64,000 bases of DNA, taken from NCBI GenBank assembly GCA_039000515.1, contig JBCFYV010000024.1, positions 44,134,019 through 44,198,018 of the forward strand. Reading direction: 5' to 3'. The translations under genes and the position numbers were made by a program. Under the pieces are notes generated by a model. The model did no database searches. It worked only from the letters and a program-made list of their open reading frames with translations, and was not told the DNA's origin. The first letter of the stretch is position 1. Each line of letters begins with the position of its first letter. Below are positions 10,306 through 23,579 of this stretch, piece after piece. The stretch comes from Timema cristinae (taxonomy: Eukaryota; Arthropoda; Insecta; Phasmatodea; Timematidae).

Positions 10306-12590
10306 ATCCGTCTATACCGAATGGACAACGAGACTAAAAGCAAATAAAACTATAGAGTAAGGTTTTAAATTTTTTTTATATACCTAATAGTAATTTGTAT
10401 GTGAATATGTTTTACCCAATATTTTTTAGAAAATTGAACATAACCCCTTTTACCAACAAGTTAACGGTCTATATTTATTCTATCCATCTATTGTTTAGAG
10501 GATGAAGGGTTGAATAAAAAGTTCCAAGTCCGTTAATTAGCCGTGTATTTAAGTTCATCCCTCTTGAGAACTCGAGTATCATCCATTTGTGTTGCAATTT
10601 TTTTTTCATATAAAGGTAGACTTTGAATTAGAGAAGGTCTAGAAGGGGGATTTAAGTCGAGGAAAGGAAATATGTGTATACGTTTACAGGGTAATATAAC
10701 TTATCAGTATACTTGTTTATTTGGGGGCAATTCGTTAAAGGATTGTTTGTTTAAAGATGAGTGATTTTTGAATGTTATAAAAAAATGGCTCTAACAGTTT
10801 TGTTTAATATGTATATCTCTGGGAATTATTTGACATGGAAAATAAAACTGTATAGTTTATTTTTGGGGAAACATTTGTGTAAGGGTACTTTACTGATGCC
10901 TGATTTTGGTAAAATTTGAATTGTTTTGAAAATAGCTCTAATTATATGATCAATAATAATGTATCTTTAATTTTCTAAAATGAATTAATTTAATGGTAGT
11001 TTACTTACGGCAAATTATAAAAAATTTGAAAGTTTTTAAAATTGGCCTTGAAAATTGAGTTCAAAAAGGTATCTAGGAATAGTTAATATGTTAAATAAAA
11101 ATGTTTTTATTCTTACAAATTACAAGTAATTATAGTGTAGTTAACGTATAATTTATTTAAAAAATTTTAAACGTGTTAAATTAAAATTGTTAAAATATTT
11201 TTGAGGTTTACACGTAAAGAGTGTTTATTTTGACTATGGATATGATGTGTTTGTTTTTACGAGTAAAACCTACTTACGAGTAATTAATTGAAAACACATT
11301 TTTTTAAATTTTCATCGAACTTGTAATACTAAATATGAAAAAGTTTGTGTGATTGGGTTGTATCATTTATTTAATAATATACTCCATTGGTCATTCAGCT
11401 ATCATCTACAAAACTTTTCTTTTAAATTATTGTTTGATTTAATTCCGTATAAATAAACACTATATGTTTAAGAACCTAGAAAAACGTATAACTTATAATA
11501 TGGATTACATTATGATTGTATGTACTGAACTGATCTAGGTATTAAATAATATTATTAAAATGCAATAATTTTACATTAAAGAATAGCTTCATTTAAACTC
11601 CTCAGAAGTTTATTAATTTCATATTTTTGTTTGTTTAAAATATATCAATATTTTCATTGGACACTATTTAAACTATGTAAACGAGGACCGTATACATTTC
11701 AAATATTTGCATCACATGAATAATGTAGTTTAATATGAAATTGCAATTTTCATTTTTTGTTTTAAATATGTATCAACTCTAATATATATACTATTTTCGG
11801 TTCAGTTTAACAGTCATGTCTATAAAAAATATATATGAATAAATAATGGTTAAGTACAAATTAGTTTATGTGCATTAATAAATATCAAATTGTTTATTCT
11901 GTTAAATGATTTTCCGTCCATTACACTTGTATGTAAATATGAGAAAATCGTAATTTTAACGGAAACTTTATAATTTCATACATATTAAATTATATTTTTA
12001 AAATATCAATGAAACCATGCAGCCATTTTTTTTTCATATGAGCATATTAACTTATTACAACAATTTATGTGATAATCAGGCCAATATTTTTACTTTACGA
12101 GATAAATATATCCCTTGTTTAAAATACTTCATAATTTTTTTGAAATATATTATCATCAATTTTATTCTATTAAACCCATTTTAGACATACATATATTTTT
12201 ATTAGTTATTGAATTGATTGTAATTTTCTTATGCTAAAATTAATTAAATCATCTTATTTCATTAACCCACTTGGGCGGTCGAATGTTCTGACTAGTGTAG
12301 GAGCGTAGAGTGGAGTTTTACGGATAGAAAGATGTCATTAAATTGGGGGGAGAGGGAGTGTGTCACAATACGTATTGGAATTTGTGTTTTACACCTCCCA
12401 TGTTTGTTCTCAAACTGCTGGACAGTTCCACCCTCTATAGTCATAGACACACTCGAGTTTCTGGCGTTTATGAATTTCTGATCGACTATTCTCCTTAAGA
12501 GAAGTGCGTGTTCATTTGACAAATAGATGGCGTCAGTGATTGAGTGAATCTTTGGTGGCTAGTTAGGGATGAACAATTAAACCATACCAA
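10306..12590. other. 2.3 kb of bare AT-rich DNA
   Basis: The longest repeat-free interval in the first quarter of the window. Stops are dense in every frame. Apart from a head-like relic at 12265-12300 (CCACTTGGGCGGTCGAATG, perhaps SINE-A) I see nothing. Confidence 0.5.
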
Positions 12591-12955
12591 TCAGAGGCGT
12601 AGTGGAGCGGGAAAGCGTGGGAAAACTGTTCCGGAACTTATTTTCATAGAAGAATATATAAAAAAAGAATTTGGTTAAGTTTTTAGAACCATGAAACTCT
12701 AAGATAAAATCAATTTGTTATGGTTAAAACATTTTTCATAATTAGAATCAATTAATTCTGTTGAAATTGACTTGTGCTCAATGCGAATTTTTGGGATCTT
12801 AGGGGAAGTGCGCTAATTAAGTTTCTACCTTAGTAACCATTAAAAAATGCGCCTGCAGGGGTACACTCCCCCCTTCCCCCTTTCAGCTCTGAGGTGACTA
12901 CGGCCTTGCGTTCCAGCATTGCTAAATGTACGACTACACCACTGACGCCAATGCA
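12591..12955 (-). mobile_element. Unclassified element, GGCGT ends
   Basis: The left end reads AGGCGTAGTGG on + and the right end gives GGCGTCAGTGGTGTAG on -, suggesting either terminal inverted repeats or a tRNA-like head on the minus strand. The inside has a C-rich tract at 12866-12885. Only one copy is seen, so the boundaries are guesses. Confidence 0.3.
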
Positions 12956-13066
12956 ACACTAGCACTCCAAATAACATTCAAACTCGTTCTTGAATACCGT
13001 TACTTAGTTGGGTTTTTTCCTCCACGTCTCACTACCCTCTCGGGTTGTATACGCGTATATTATTTT

Positions 13067-13309
13067 AGCACCTAATCTTACTATCTGATCAGGTTATAAG
13101 TATATGTACTAATTACGCTGTTAGTTAGGGATGAGGATGGTTGAACTTAGGCGTACCTTCATTTGTATGGAGGGAGAATGGAAAAAAACCACAAGAAAAT
13201 ACACTCAATATGCACCCGACTGGAATTAGGATCCCTATCTCCCTGTCATCGGCAGTCTAGTCTATTGAGAGTGTGACGCCTTAGACCATGCGGCCACTAA
13301 AGCAGGTCA
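13067..13309 (-). mobile_element. SINE-A
   Basis: Good minus-strand copy: the head side GACGCCTTAGACCATGCGGC is at 13275-13294. Just left of it (13022-13065) a separate tail fragment (CTACCCTCTCGGGTTGTATA) remains from another copy. Confidence 0.8.
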
Positions 13310-13317
13310 CATATATA

Positions 13318-13480
13318 TTAATTACGCTAGTGAGATATGGATGAGGACGGTATAACTTAGAGGAACTATACCTGAATTTGCGTAGAGGTAGAGCAGGAAG
13401 TCAAACTCGAGTCTACTCGTCACAGGCAATCCAGTAAAGTGCGAGAGTGACGCATTAAACCATGCAACCAGAGATGCGGC
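13318..13480 (-). mobile_element. SINE-A, directly following the previous copy
   Basis: Same orientation as 13067-13309 and only about 8 bp away. It lacks the terminal tail; the head side GTGACGCATTAAACCATGC is present. Confidence 0.65.
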
Positions 13481-14867
13481 TACTCCTTGTGATAAGGTTT
13501 CATTCGCTCGTTTGGTTTCAAGTCGGTAAATCATTCATTATAACCTATTTATCACCTCGCAATTTTCGTTCATCGATTAGAAAAAGAAAGTTAACAAACA
13601 ATTTAATTCAAACAATAATTCTTCGGTGGCTTAAGAAAGGGGAATCAACTTTGACCTTCTCCCGGAAAAAATTATTTGCCCCAAGGAGTGCTTCACTTTG
13701 GAGACAAACTTTCATCCACTTGGCTATATTAATCCCCAAGATTTATTCTGGGTTGGTTACGGTGTAGCGTTCGTTGTGCTCTTGTACTGTGTACACATCT
13801 CATAAATCTGTTGTAGCCCCCCTTGCACCCCTTGCACCCACCCTCTCCGCCACCGAGCTACCACCAGGTGTGTAGTAGCTGTTTTCCGAAACTTCCACCA
13901 CACCTTTAGCCCGTTAAATACCATGCTTCCAAATATGTGGACTCTTGCACGTAATATCTCGGGAGTGTTAACTAAACTTTGACAAATATTTCTACTAACT
14001 CATCAATACTTTATTTAGAGATAATTATTATAACTTGCCTATGACAAGCGAGATTTTAATCTGTAGTGTAATGGGTTTTGACGTCCTAAGAAAATCTATT
14101 CCCTCCATAAGGTCTGCCTGGACGGAAACTTACTTATTTGCCCTGATATACAGTAAGACAAGGTTCAACTATATCTAAAATCTCATTTGAAAACTTTTAA
14201 AATGTATTTTCTTACACATTCAACTCTCGAAAAAACCTTACAACACGAGCTAGACGATATAAAAATAAAAAGTTGTGTTTTCAACTTTAATGTGGCTTCC
14301 TTACTTCATTTTAAAGTTTATATAGTTAATAGTTACGAAAAATAAACAAACTTGTCCATAGTAACATCAGGTATGTAATAAATTAACTTTGTAGGTACTA
14401 TCACGAATGTTATAAACTTTAGTGGACACATTAAAAAATATGTATCCTGCTTATTTATTTTTAGAATCTTGGAGGAGAAAAATAATATCGTTCTTCTTTG
14501 GAGTTTGTTTATATAGAAATGTTCTATTGCTCCAAGGACATGGGAATGAAATGCACAGACCTTGACCTTTGTCAAGAGATTTGAGAGTTCTTTGCCGTGA
14601 CCAATTATCTCTCAAATATATTGTTAGTTGTAATACTGGTAGAATAGGAGTTTATAAGAACCCTGAGTTTAGACTGATATTGTCTTTTATATCCCCCACC
14701 CATTTCTTTTGATTCATTATAAATATATTTTCCTTATATAAGGTGGATGTACGAATTAAATACGATAGAGAAGGTAAGAATATCGAACTTGACTTGAGGA
14801 TTTTTTTGCTTAAGTTATTCGAAAGCAGTTGAGGTATCAAAGTGTTTATATATACATACGATGTAAA
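13481..14867. other. Unrecognised, locally C-rich
   Basis: 13815-13870 is C-rich with a doubled CTTGCACCC. The 101-codon plus frame (13462-13767) starts inside a SINE-A and shows no family motif. I do not call a gene. Confidence 0.4.
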
Positions 14868-14965
14868 CACACAGATGGCCGAATGATTTAAGGTGTAATG
14901 ACTCCGGTTGAATTAATCCCACTATTGACGGGGTTTGAATCCAGGTCGTATACTTAGACTAGTTT
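14868..14965 (+). mobile_element. SINE-A head fragment
   Basis: GATGGCCGAATGATTTAAGG, then TTGACGGGGTTTGAATCCAG (B box), then a lost body. The spacing between the two boxes agrees with SINE-A. Confidence 0.5.
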
Positions 14966-15459
14966 TTGCTATCACATTAATTTTCCTGGTGGTTTTCAAA
15001 TTCTCTTTTAACGATGGTGAGGGCGTATATCATCTATGCTATATATCTTTTCCCTTTATCCATTAAATCGAGTCCTTTATAGATCTTATTCCGAAGGCAA
15101 CTTGCTATTAAAAAATAGGTAGTTAGTGATTTATTGCTAAACACCCTTATGTTATGGATGTATTTTGTTAGTAATAAGTTTATTCCATTCGACGGCTGTC
15201 ATTTCAGATATTCTTCTATTCTGTTTTGTTAGCTGTGCAATATAAATGAATGCATGTCTTTTCCCTCAGCTAGAAGAAAGAGAAACACATACAAAGAAGT
15301 AAAAAAAGGTGGTAAATATAGAAATAAAGATAAAAGTTTGTTGTATTAATCAAGTTGTTAAAATTAAAACCAAACAAAAAGTTTGAGCATGGTAAAATAC
15401 ATTCCTATGGTTTTTAGAAGTTACAAAATGTTATATTCTTTACACACACAACACACACG

Positions 15460-15517
<58 letters not shown>

Positions 15518-15820
15518 TTACGGCCTTAAACATAATAATGAAGTTAAATAGGTCTTATTTAATCCGAGAAAGAGTAAAAGTAGTTTTTTTAAATATAGTT
15601 TTAAAGAGGTTTTTGTATTTTAGACAAGGTTCAAAGTTATAATTAATTAATGAAGTTGAAACCCACTTGTAAAGGGCTTTATTTAAAAAAGTTATACATT
15701 ATTTGTTACAATTCAAAACACGAGTAAATATTTATCACATGTATAGGCTTGGATTTTACTATATTGCATATTATACAAAATTATCATGCTAACTAATTAA
15801 TTTAAAAAAAATCATTTAAG
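14966..15820. other. Spacer holding a CA microsatellite
   Basis: AT-rich, no gene. The only structured part is the CA tract listed separately. Confidence 0.4.
15441..15516. repeat. (CA)n microsatellite
   Basis: About 75 bp of CA with two CG interruptions near the left end. Confidence 0.95.
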
Positions 15821-16101
15821 GTATTTAACTACACTTTCTGAACTGACTGATTATATTAGCACATGAGAATTTCTATTAGCGAGAGTGAAAGGACCCACTA
15901 ATTTTACAGGAAAGGTATGACATACCTTTCAGGGTTCTTGTATATGGCACAATCGATATGGGGCCGACGGCTTTACTCCCCTTCCAAAAGATTATTCTAC
16001 GGATTTTTATCGTCAAGAAAAATCCTCACCCCATATGGGTTTAACCCAAAGTACATCGGTTTTTGAGGTGAGGACTTTACTCCAAGACCACATAGGTCGA
16101 C
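15821..16101 (-). mobile_element. SINE-F, copy 1
   Basis: On the minus strand the tRNA-like head is at the right (GACCTATGTGGTCTTGGAG, B-box-like GGGTTAAACCC). The tail at the left contains CACTTTCTGAACTGACTGAT as written on +, shared with SINE-E. The body holds a perfect 9-bp stem GAAAGGTAT/ATACCTTTC near 15910-15931. Confidence 0.75.
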
Positions 16102-16504
16102 AATATTTTAATAAATATAAGTTTAGCAAAAAAATTTTTTTTACGCTGAGTAAAATTTGTGTGCAATCAATGTTGCCAAGATCTTGTCCAAATTTTTTTT
16201 TTAAATCGAGTCATGTGTACCGGATTTTTTAAGGACCACTTTACAGATGCGAATTGATGCGTGGTGTTTGGATTCACATTTAAGCTAAGAGGAAAAGAAA
16301 AATGCTGTGGTTTTGAATATAAAGAATAACTAAAAGTTTATGAATTTCTTTCACAATTACAACCAAATGACATTGTAGATACGATGTTGTAAAATATAAT
16401 TAAATACTTATATTTGTAAGATTCTAGTAGATCAATTAAATTTATATGCTATTTTCTCACTTTTTACTGATTTTCTTCGATGAATTCTCTCAAGCGTTAT
16501 TTTA
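16102..16504. other. No gene seen
   Basis: AT-rich spacer between SINE-F and SINE-A. Confidence 0.4.
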
Positions 16505-16725
16505 AACACCGTGTCATACCACGTGATTCAGGTTATACGCATATATAACCATTTTGCTAATGAGCTAGGAATTAGGTTGGTTGAATTTTATGAGAAGTGT
16601 ACCTTGATTTGCATGGAGGGAGAGTGGAAAACCACCTCAGTACATCCGATCGGGGTTTGAACCCCATCTTCTTGTTATCGGCAATCTTATATTATATTGC
16701 GGAGACACAATTAAAACATAACGAA
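16505..16725 (-). mobile_element. SINE-A
   Basis: Body TTGCATGGAGGGAGAGTGG and B-box region GGGGTTTGAACCCCATC are clear. The head end decays beyond 16700. The short frames over it on both strands are translations of the SINE. Confidence 0.75.
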
Positions 16726-19150
16726 TTCCTCTTAAATCCGGCCACGTGCATATATAGTATCCGGCAGGTAATAGGGGATAGACGCCTCCCCCCAACCCTA
16801 ATGTAAAAACAAACATAAGCAGGTCACCGCTTGTATCGGATCCCAGGGAGTGTATGATTACCCGACTGAAACGTGCAATCATGTGATGCATCGTCACGGG
16901 TCCCTAACTCACCGGCTGATTACTGTGGCGTTAAATCTCCGCTTGTGGCTGATTACTAGACTCTGCTTGTGTTTCGCAGGACTCCCGTTTGTAGGTTCAT
17001 GACTACCTCTCCCCCTCCCCTATTTCCCTTTCCACCTTCTCTCATACAACACCACCTTTACCCTTCACAGACAAACACATTTGACACATCACTGGGGGAA
17101 AAAAATGTGATTATATATATACATTTAAACATATTTTTATCTATATCCCAGCCTTTGCAAAAATAGTTTATGTAAATAAATCTTGACTGCCCATTTTGCT
17201 TTGATCGCTTTAAACTGTGCCATGCAAACACGCAAGAATATAAACAAACCCTCAAGCGTTTAATATCTATAAGATTATTATTAATTTGTGATTTTAAAGT
17301 GCAGTTTATTAAGAACATTACTAACAAACTAAACATTAGGTCAAAAACTCACCACGGAAAAATAGAAAGCGCAGATTTACCCCATCATATATTTTTGGAA
17401 ATGTTGTGAACGTAACCCGGGGCCCTCAACTTTGGAGTCAGACGAATTGTAAACTGAGCAAGTGTTCCCGACATCTAATTGGGATTTGCCCCCATCACTC
17501 CGTCTCACCCAATGTAGCTGAAGATGTAGCGGAGCTTGGTAATTGCCAAATATAATCACCGTGAATCAGCTGATTAGTGTCTAGTCTTCTCTAGGCGATA
17601 GCCTTAGGGGGTCAAGGTTTGACTGTGTACAGGATGAGTTTGGATCGGACAAGTTAAAAGCCGGGGCAGTCAATATTTAAATGACACACATAAAATAGAA
17701 TTGTTAGCAAATTTCATAAATGTGGCAAGTCTTTAAAAGATAAACTAATTATAATGGGGTGGAAGGCACCGAAAATTAGGGGCAAGTATTTAATTTAAGT
17801 CTCTTTAACAGAATGTCTTTTGACCAAAATAAATTAAAAATTGTTCCACAAGTTTAGTTTAGTTTAGTTTTCTACACATATTAATAATATCAAAAGTTTT
17901 AAATATCTGTGACGGGCATATTGGAATTTGATGATAGCTTTTTCTCTTAGTTTAAAAAAGTTTATTATCAAATGCCAAAATGTTCATAACAAATATTCAA
18001 GAACTTTTTCTAATAGCACCGCTTCTTATCGCTCATTCGATTAATACTCTTATGTAATAAACTACGCTATTAGTGTTATGGATTAGGAAGGTTATATTAA
18101 AGGATAACTTAGAGTTTGTTCTTTCATGTACTGAGGAAAATATTTGTTATCATAAGAACACCCTTTTAAGAAATATAGTGAAGTCCTTTACTTACAATCT
18201 ACTTTCCACTCAATTAAATACACACCTTTGGAATATTCTTCCCTTTTAATTCCATTCTCAAGTTTATTTTATATCTTTAAAAACATAATCAGCGCTCCGG
18301 GGAGGGGGTTGCGCTTAGACCCAACTGACGAAACCCATTATTCATCTTAAACTGACTCGCACAGATTTCAAGCCAGGATTAAAATTATCGACCAGGAAGC
18401 CTTGAAATTTATTGAACTATTTATTTTTATGTAAGATATCTTGCACGACGAGGGTAGAAGCGTTTTCCACCTCCTGATTGTTATGAACGCCTAACCACCT
18501 GTTTAATTACTGCTCAACCTCCAACAAACCACGTGTTTGGGTTAACCCCATGACTATTGACTTGGACGGCAGGATTCAATCCAATCCTGATGCACACACA
18601 AGGGGGGGATTTTTTAATCATCTCTATAGATTGATAGATTTACTTTAAATTCATCTTCCTCAATATGCCTCCTTGAATTAGTTAATATAAGTTACTGGTA
18701 GATCTAAATTACAGTAAGCTGTGTTTCTAATACAAACAAAAAAGTACCACAAACTGGGTGAGAACGAGTCTTCTGTAGACCTACATAGTCTTCTGTATCA
18801 CAGAGGGATATCAGGACAAACTTTAAAGATGAATACAAGCTTAAGCAAGACTTGGGCTATACGAACATGTTTTCTCATATTTCCAAATATTTACGATCCA
18901 CGATGATTTGATAAAAATTTAGTTTAACGAGCGGTGTTGACAGCTTGTTAGTTTTACGTTTGTGAAAAGCATGCACAGACTTCACCTGACTTGGAGCCAA
19001 CAAAAATATATGTTCGTGTTTGAACTTTCTCTTTATTGACTTCTATTAATCCTCTTTACTTGGTTTCTCGAAGAGATCATAAATTACAATTATACAAATA
19101 AGTTAACACATAGTGAAAGTTTAGGGGAGGTATTTATATTAAATATAAAG
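16726..19150. other. Unrecognised 2.4 kb
   Basis: Locally GC-richer parts (16780-16990, 17400-17660, 18290-18320) look non-repetitive and might be single-copy sequence. A decayed SINE-A lies at about 18055-18180 (-). The 60-codon minus frame 17377-17559 and the 61-codon plus frame 18721-18906 have mixed composition, but no splice signals or motifs that I can identify. Confidence 0.35.
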
Positions 19151-19154
19151 GGCC

Positions 19155-19335
19155 TTATCTGACAGAAAAGCTATCAGGTATACTTTCACCTATTCATACG
19201 TCAGGCTATGTGATCTGTACTAGTGACATCTTATCAATACCTATAATATAACACAATTGAAATACTAACATATTATACATTTTGTCTGCAAAACATGTGT
19301 TTAATTTTCCAAAAGACCCTTCCTATGGAAACTAG
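19155..19335 (+). repeat. Dispersed repeat J, copy 1
   Basis: Shares the order CTTTCACCTATTCATACGTC, ATGTGATCTGTA, CTAGTGA, CTATAATATAACAC and CCTTCCTATG with 49650-49860 and 52674-52882. No tRNA head or inverted ends are evident, so the class is unknown. Confidence 0.6.
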
Positions 19336-20420
19336 AGTAGAACTACACTTTTTTTTTAAAAAAGGAGGTAAAATGGATATTATAAGAAATTAAAATAAAC
19401 CATTTAATGATAAGGGTGTTTCTTGTATGATAATTAAATCGCATTTATATTTCAATCGTCTACCAATACACCAAAAAATATCTAAAAAAAAAAGGCTAAC
19501 AAGTAATCCATGTCTCATTATATAACATCAAAGCGCAAAACCTTGATGTGTTCGCACGTGTTAAACCTCAACTCCCAACATATGGGCTTTCCCCCACGTT
19601 TTTGCCTTCATTTAAACGCGCCCAGCGATGACTTCTGCTCTCGTTTTTCTTAAGACATTAACACCCTCAGAACATTAAGTCCTGTTCCCCCTGCCATCCC
19701 CCCCCCCCCCCCTACGGCCCATTCAACCCTCATCTTATTCACTGATTTTAGATTCACACTGTTGAAAACTACGAGGCGAGAGAAGTGTAGGGGAGGGGTG
19801 AGTTTTTGGAAGTGGAAAAGACAATTTGGAAGTGTAACAAAAGTTTTTCTTTAAAAGGGATGGAAGTGAAGGGGGTGGTTTAGGGAGTAGCGCGCGTTGG
19901 AAATGTTTAAGAGTAATCTTCCTATCTCTTACTTGAGTCTTGAGTTTCGAAGCAGTTTTTGGTCGAATACACAGCGAAAAGTCGCTCAAGAAAAGTTACA
20001 GAAAGAAGTTGGTTTCTTTCTTGCAGTTTTTTTTCTACTCTTTTTCAAAGCTTTGTGATGAAGTTCGTGGGTGTAGACTGTAAACAAACGAAATTGTGAA
20101 GGTTGTAGAGATTAAGGAATATTTTTGAGATGTTAATGACAAAAACAATTTAAAGTTTAATTTTTTTTCTTACGTTTAATTGAGGTACCTACAGAATTAG
20201 TTGAATTTGCTCTTGAAAACATTACTTGATTGAAGGAAAACCACGATGAAAAATAAATATTTTTCAAGTAAACAACTTACTAATCTGCTATTTTATTTTC
20301 ATATGTTTGTTTTAAACCTTGCGTCTTAGCTGCTTTTTATATATATTATATTTACAAAGTGAATCAATTTATTTATTCTGTGCATAGGGTCTCAAAGTAA
20401 TTAAATAAATTATAATTAAG
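19336..20420. other. Spacer with C14 run
   Basis: Contains a poly-C tract at 19698-19712. 19540-19990 is GC-richer and non-repetitive. No coding region is supported. Confidence 0.4.
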
Positions 20421-20632
20421 GTATTTCAATGCTATTTTCCTGGGAAAGGTATTTTCACATACCTTCCAGGGTTCTTTTACATGCCACAATCGACATGTAA
20501 CCGACGCACGGCCTTAATTGTGCTACGGACTTTTATCGATAAAGAAAAAATCAGTTTACCCTGATTGGGCTTTAACCCATGAGCATCGAATTCTAAGACG
20601 AGCATATACCCCAAAACCACGGACGTTGACAA
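20421..20632 (-). mobile_element. SINE-F, copy 2, truncated tail
   Basis: Aligns with copies 1 and 3 from the stem-loop (GGAAAGGTATTTTCACATAC and its partner CTTCC) through to the head at the right. The shared tail is mostly missing on the left. Confidence 0.7.
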
Positions 20633-20902
20633 TTTTTCTTTACTATAGTTAATTCAGACACATTATATATCTATATTTATTTTTTCTCGAAATGTTATGC
20701 AAATAGGACAATATAACAATCACACAGTCGGGAAGTGTGTTGTCTAATATGTCTGGTTGATATAGAACATGATCATCTTACTTAAATATACATTGATAAA
20801 TATGTATACTGCAAAAAAATGTAATTGTATTTATAAACAAATGATAGAAAAATAGTTATTCATGAATATACAAATTCAATAAATTTTGCAATCTATCTCA
20901 AG

Positions 20903-21527
20903 TAATATTTCTAAATCTCGTGATATAGCCTTGGTAATAAGAAAGGGGAAAGTAGGATACCACTCTAATATTTCTAAATCTCTTGATATGGCCTTGGTAA
21001 TAAGAAAGGGGAAAGTAGGATACCACTGTAATATTTCTAAATCTCGTGATATAGTCTTGGTAATAAGAAAGGGAAAGTAGGATACCACTCTAATATTTCT
21101 AAATCTCTTGATATGGCCTTGGTAATAAGAAAGGGGAAAGTAGGATACCACTCTAATATTCTAATCTCTTGATATGGCCTTGGTAATAAGAAGGGAAAGT
21201 ACGATACCACTGTAATATTTCTAAATCTCTTGATATGGCCTTGGTAATAAGAAAGGGAAAGTAGGGTACCACTGTAATATTTATAAATCTCGTGATATAG
21301 CCTTGGTAATAAGAAAGGGGAAAGTAGGATACCACTGTAATATTTCTAAATCTCTTGATATGGCCTTGGTAATAAGAAAGGGGAAAGTAGGATACCACTG
21401 TAATATTTCTAAATCTCTTGCTATGGCCTTGGTAATAAGAAAGGGAAAGTAGGTACCACTGTAAATTTCTAAATCTCGTGATATAGCCTTGGTAATAAGA
21501 AAGGGGAAAGTAGAGTACTACTGTAAT
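20903..21527. repeat. 63-bp minisatellite, 10 units
   Basis: Units start with TAATATTTCTAAATCTC at 20903, 20966, 21029, 21091, 21154, 21213, 21275, 21338, 21401 and 21462. Most spacings are 62-63 bp, with a few deletions. Each unit carries CCTTGGTAATAAGAAAGGGG and GTAGGATACCAC. Because 63 is a multiple of three, frames stay open over many units on both strands (for example 148 and 91 codons on -). I read these as by-products. Confidence 0.95.
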
Positions 21528-23336
21528 TGGGGTTTTGTTTCTTAGGGTTAAGGTTTGCAAAACTTCATATTTAATTGTTAACTCATTTATAAATATCAAT
21601 TAGTGATTTTAAAAAATATAACTTTTGTAATTTTTACGCTTTTTTTGTGTGTACATTTTGTAATATATTTTTTTAATTATATTTTTATTTATAGAATGTG
21701 ACTGGTCATTCATTGAAAGAACACTCATATTTTTGCTTCTTATAAAGATTCAGGTGTGTTTTTATAAATTTACTATTATTGCTGAAATAAATAAAACATT
21801 ATTAATCAATGTTTCTGATTAATTTGTTCTTTTATTTGAGTAAATAATTTATGCGAAGATTAAAAATGACTTATAGCTGATTTAGTAAGGTTTTAAAATA
21901 TTGGTTGAAATTTAAATTTATATATATATTTGAACTGCATCTGGGTTCTTCAGATACAGTTCACACGTACCAGTGGCCTCGCGGTATAAGCCGTTAGGCT
22001 CGCACTGAATTTGTATTTTATTGACAGATCGAAATTTGATTCCTGCTCTAGGATAATGATATATCTTGGTTATTTCTTTATGGTAATTCTTGTACATCCC
22101 CTTACATTTTTATTATTTTGCTTGCTTAATGAATTTAAGTCGTTAAAGTGCAGGGATTATAAAAATGGCACAACCAAGAATTTTTCGAGAACAGAAAAGA
22201 TGTGTAATTTTTAGAATTGATTCAGGAATCTAAATTTAGCTGTTGGTTCATAAACTAACTCATTATATTTTGTGTTTAAATATATATTATTATGATAATA
22301 CAATTACTATTTCTTACAATGATAACAGAAACTTCAGCACTAAACAAATATATATTAATTTAAACCATCGCAAATAATACATGTTTTTATTTCTAATCCT
22401 TTTGGTCGAAGCCATACAACAACAGACGTATTCATTTCATAAACTCTAAAGGAGATTCAGAATTTGGTCGATCGGCTGTGAACACAGAGATACGACTGAA
22501 AATTAAATTAACTTTTATTATTCTCTCCCCTCATTTAAAAAAAAGAGACTTGAATGCCTAAGAAAATCTCATACAGCTCCCAAAGCTTTCCACGGGAAGT
22601 AAAGAGCAAACTATATTGAAGAAAGATAAACATATACACTGAAAGAATGAGAAGTAGAAAGAGACGGATAAAGATGGATAGAGATGGATAGTATGAAAGT
22701 AAGTAAGATGGAAAAAGTGAAACAAGAAGTGAAATGAAAAAAAAAAATTGAGAGAGAATTTTCTTCATCATCTTTTGTTGGCGGAGAGCGTAGAGTTTTA
22801 GCTCACGAACGTTTTTTTTTTCAAAAGACTGTTTCTTTATGAGGAGCAACACAGATGACGAGAAATGGAGTGAAATGAGAAAATAATAAGAAAAAACTGG
22901 AACTAGTGTTGTGAGAAAGGCCTGAAAAGGAGAGAGAGAGAGAGAGAGAGAGAACGAATACGAAATAATAAATAAAACAACAAAAACATCGATGGGTGGA
23001 AAACATTAAATACCATACTCGCAAACACAAGAGGAAAAATCAAGCTTTATTTATCTTGTTGATTATTTTCTCTAAATTGATTTAATTGGTGTGTGGGGCA
23101 CAGATAAATGAGGGGACAAAGAAATCTCATTACTTGATTTAGATGTATGGTATACTTTGGAATAATGATTCGTATTTAGATTTGGGACTATTATAAAGTA
23201 ATCATCATGTACTCTCTCATCTTTGTTGATATAAAAGTTCACATTTTATCATAATAAGATCCTTAATGAAAAGTAATAAATAACATAAATTTACATTTTA
23301 AAATCACTTGATAATACTGAATAATTACTTTTTTTT
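21528..23336. other. Spacer with tRNA-like relic and GA tract
   Basis: At 21967-22060 there is a tRNA-like relic (GTGGCCTCGCGGTATAAGCC, then GAAATTTGATTCCTGC), probably a decayed SINE head. 22520-23030 is purine-rich with (GA)n at 22929-22953. Minus frames there are low-complexity. Confidence 0.4.
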
Positions 23337-23579
23337 AACACCGCGTCTTATTAACGATTCAGGTTAAACGCATGCGTACTAATTACGATAGTGTAATATG
23401 GATGAGGAAGGTTGAACTTAGAGGAAGTGTACCCGCATTTTCGTGGAGGAAGAGTGGAAACACATTTAGGAAAAAATCCTCTCAATACACCCGGTCAGGA
23501 TTGGAGCCCCAACTTCCTCGTATTTCCTAGTATATTACAAGAGTTATGCCTTAGACCATTAAACCACCTAAACGGATCG
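23337..23579 (-). mobile_element. SINE-A
   Basis: Tail ACACCGCGTCTTATTAACG at left, body TTTTCGTGGAGGAAGAGTGG, head side at 23540-23579 with an altered GCCTTAGACCATTAAACC. Confidence 0.8.

Noticed and set aside
17377..17559. 60-codon minus frame with DGGKSQLDVGN
   Set aside because: Composition is protein-like and I looked twice, but I know no family that fits and see no continuation upstream or downstream.
20903..21527. CRISPR array
   Set aside because: Units are contiguous tandem repeats without unique spacers, and the genome is eukaryotic.
20876..21599. Long repetitive open frames on both strands
   Set aside because: By-product of the 63-bp minisatellite. Indels between units shift the frame without regard to coding.
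22535..23030. Serine/leucine-rich minus frames (105 and 69 codons)
   Set aside because: They cover purine-rich and (GA)n sequence; low complexity, no domain.
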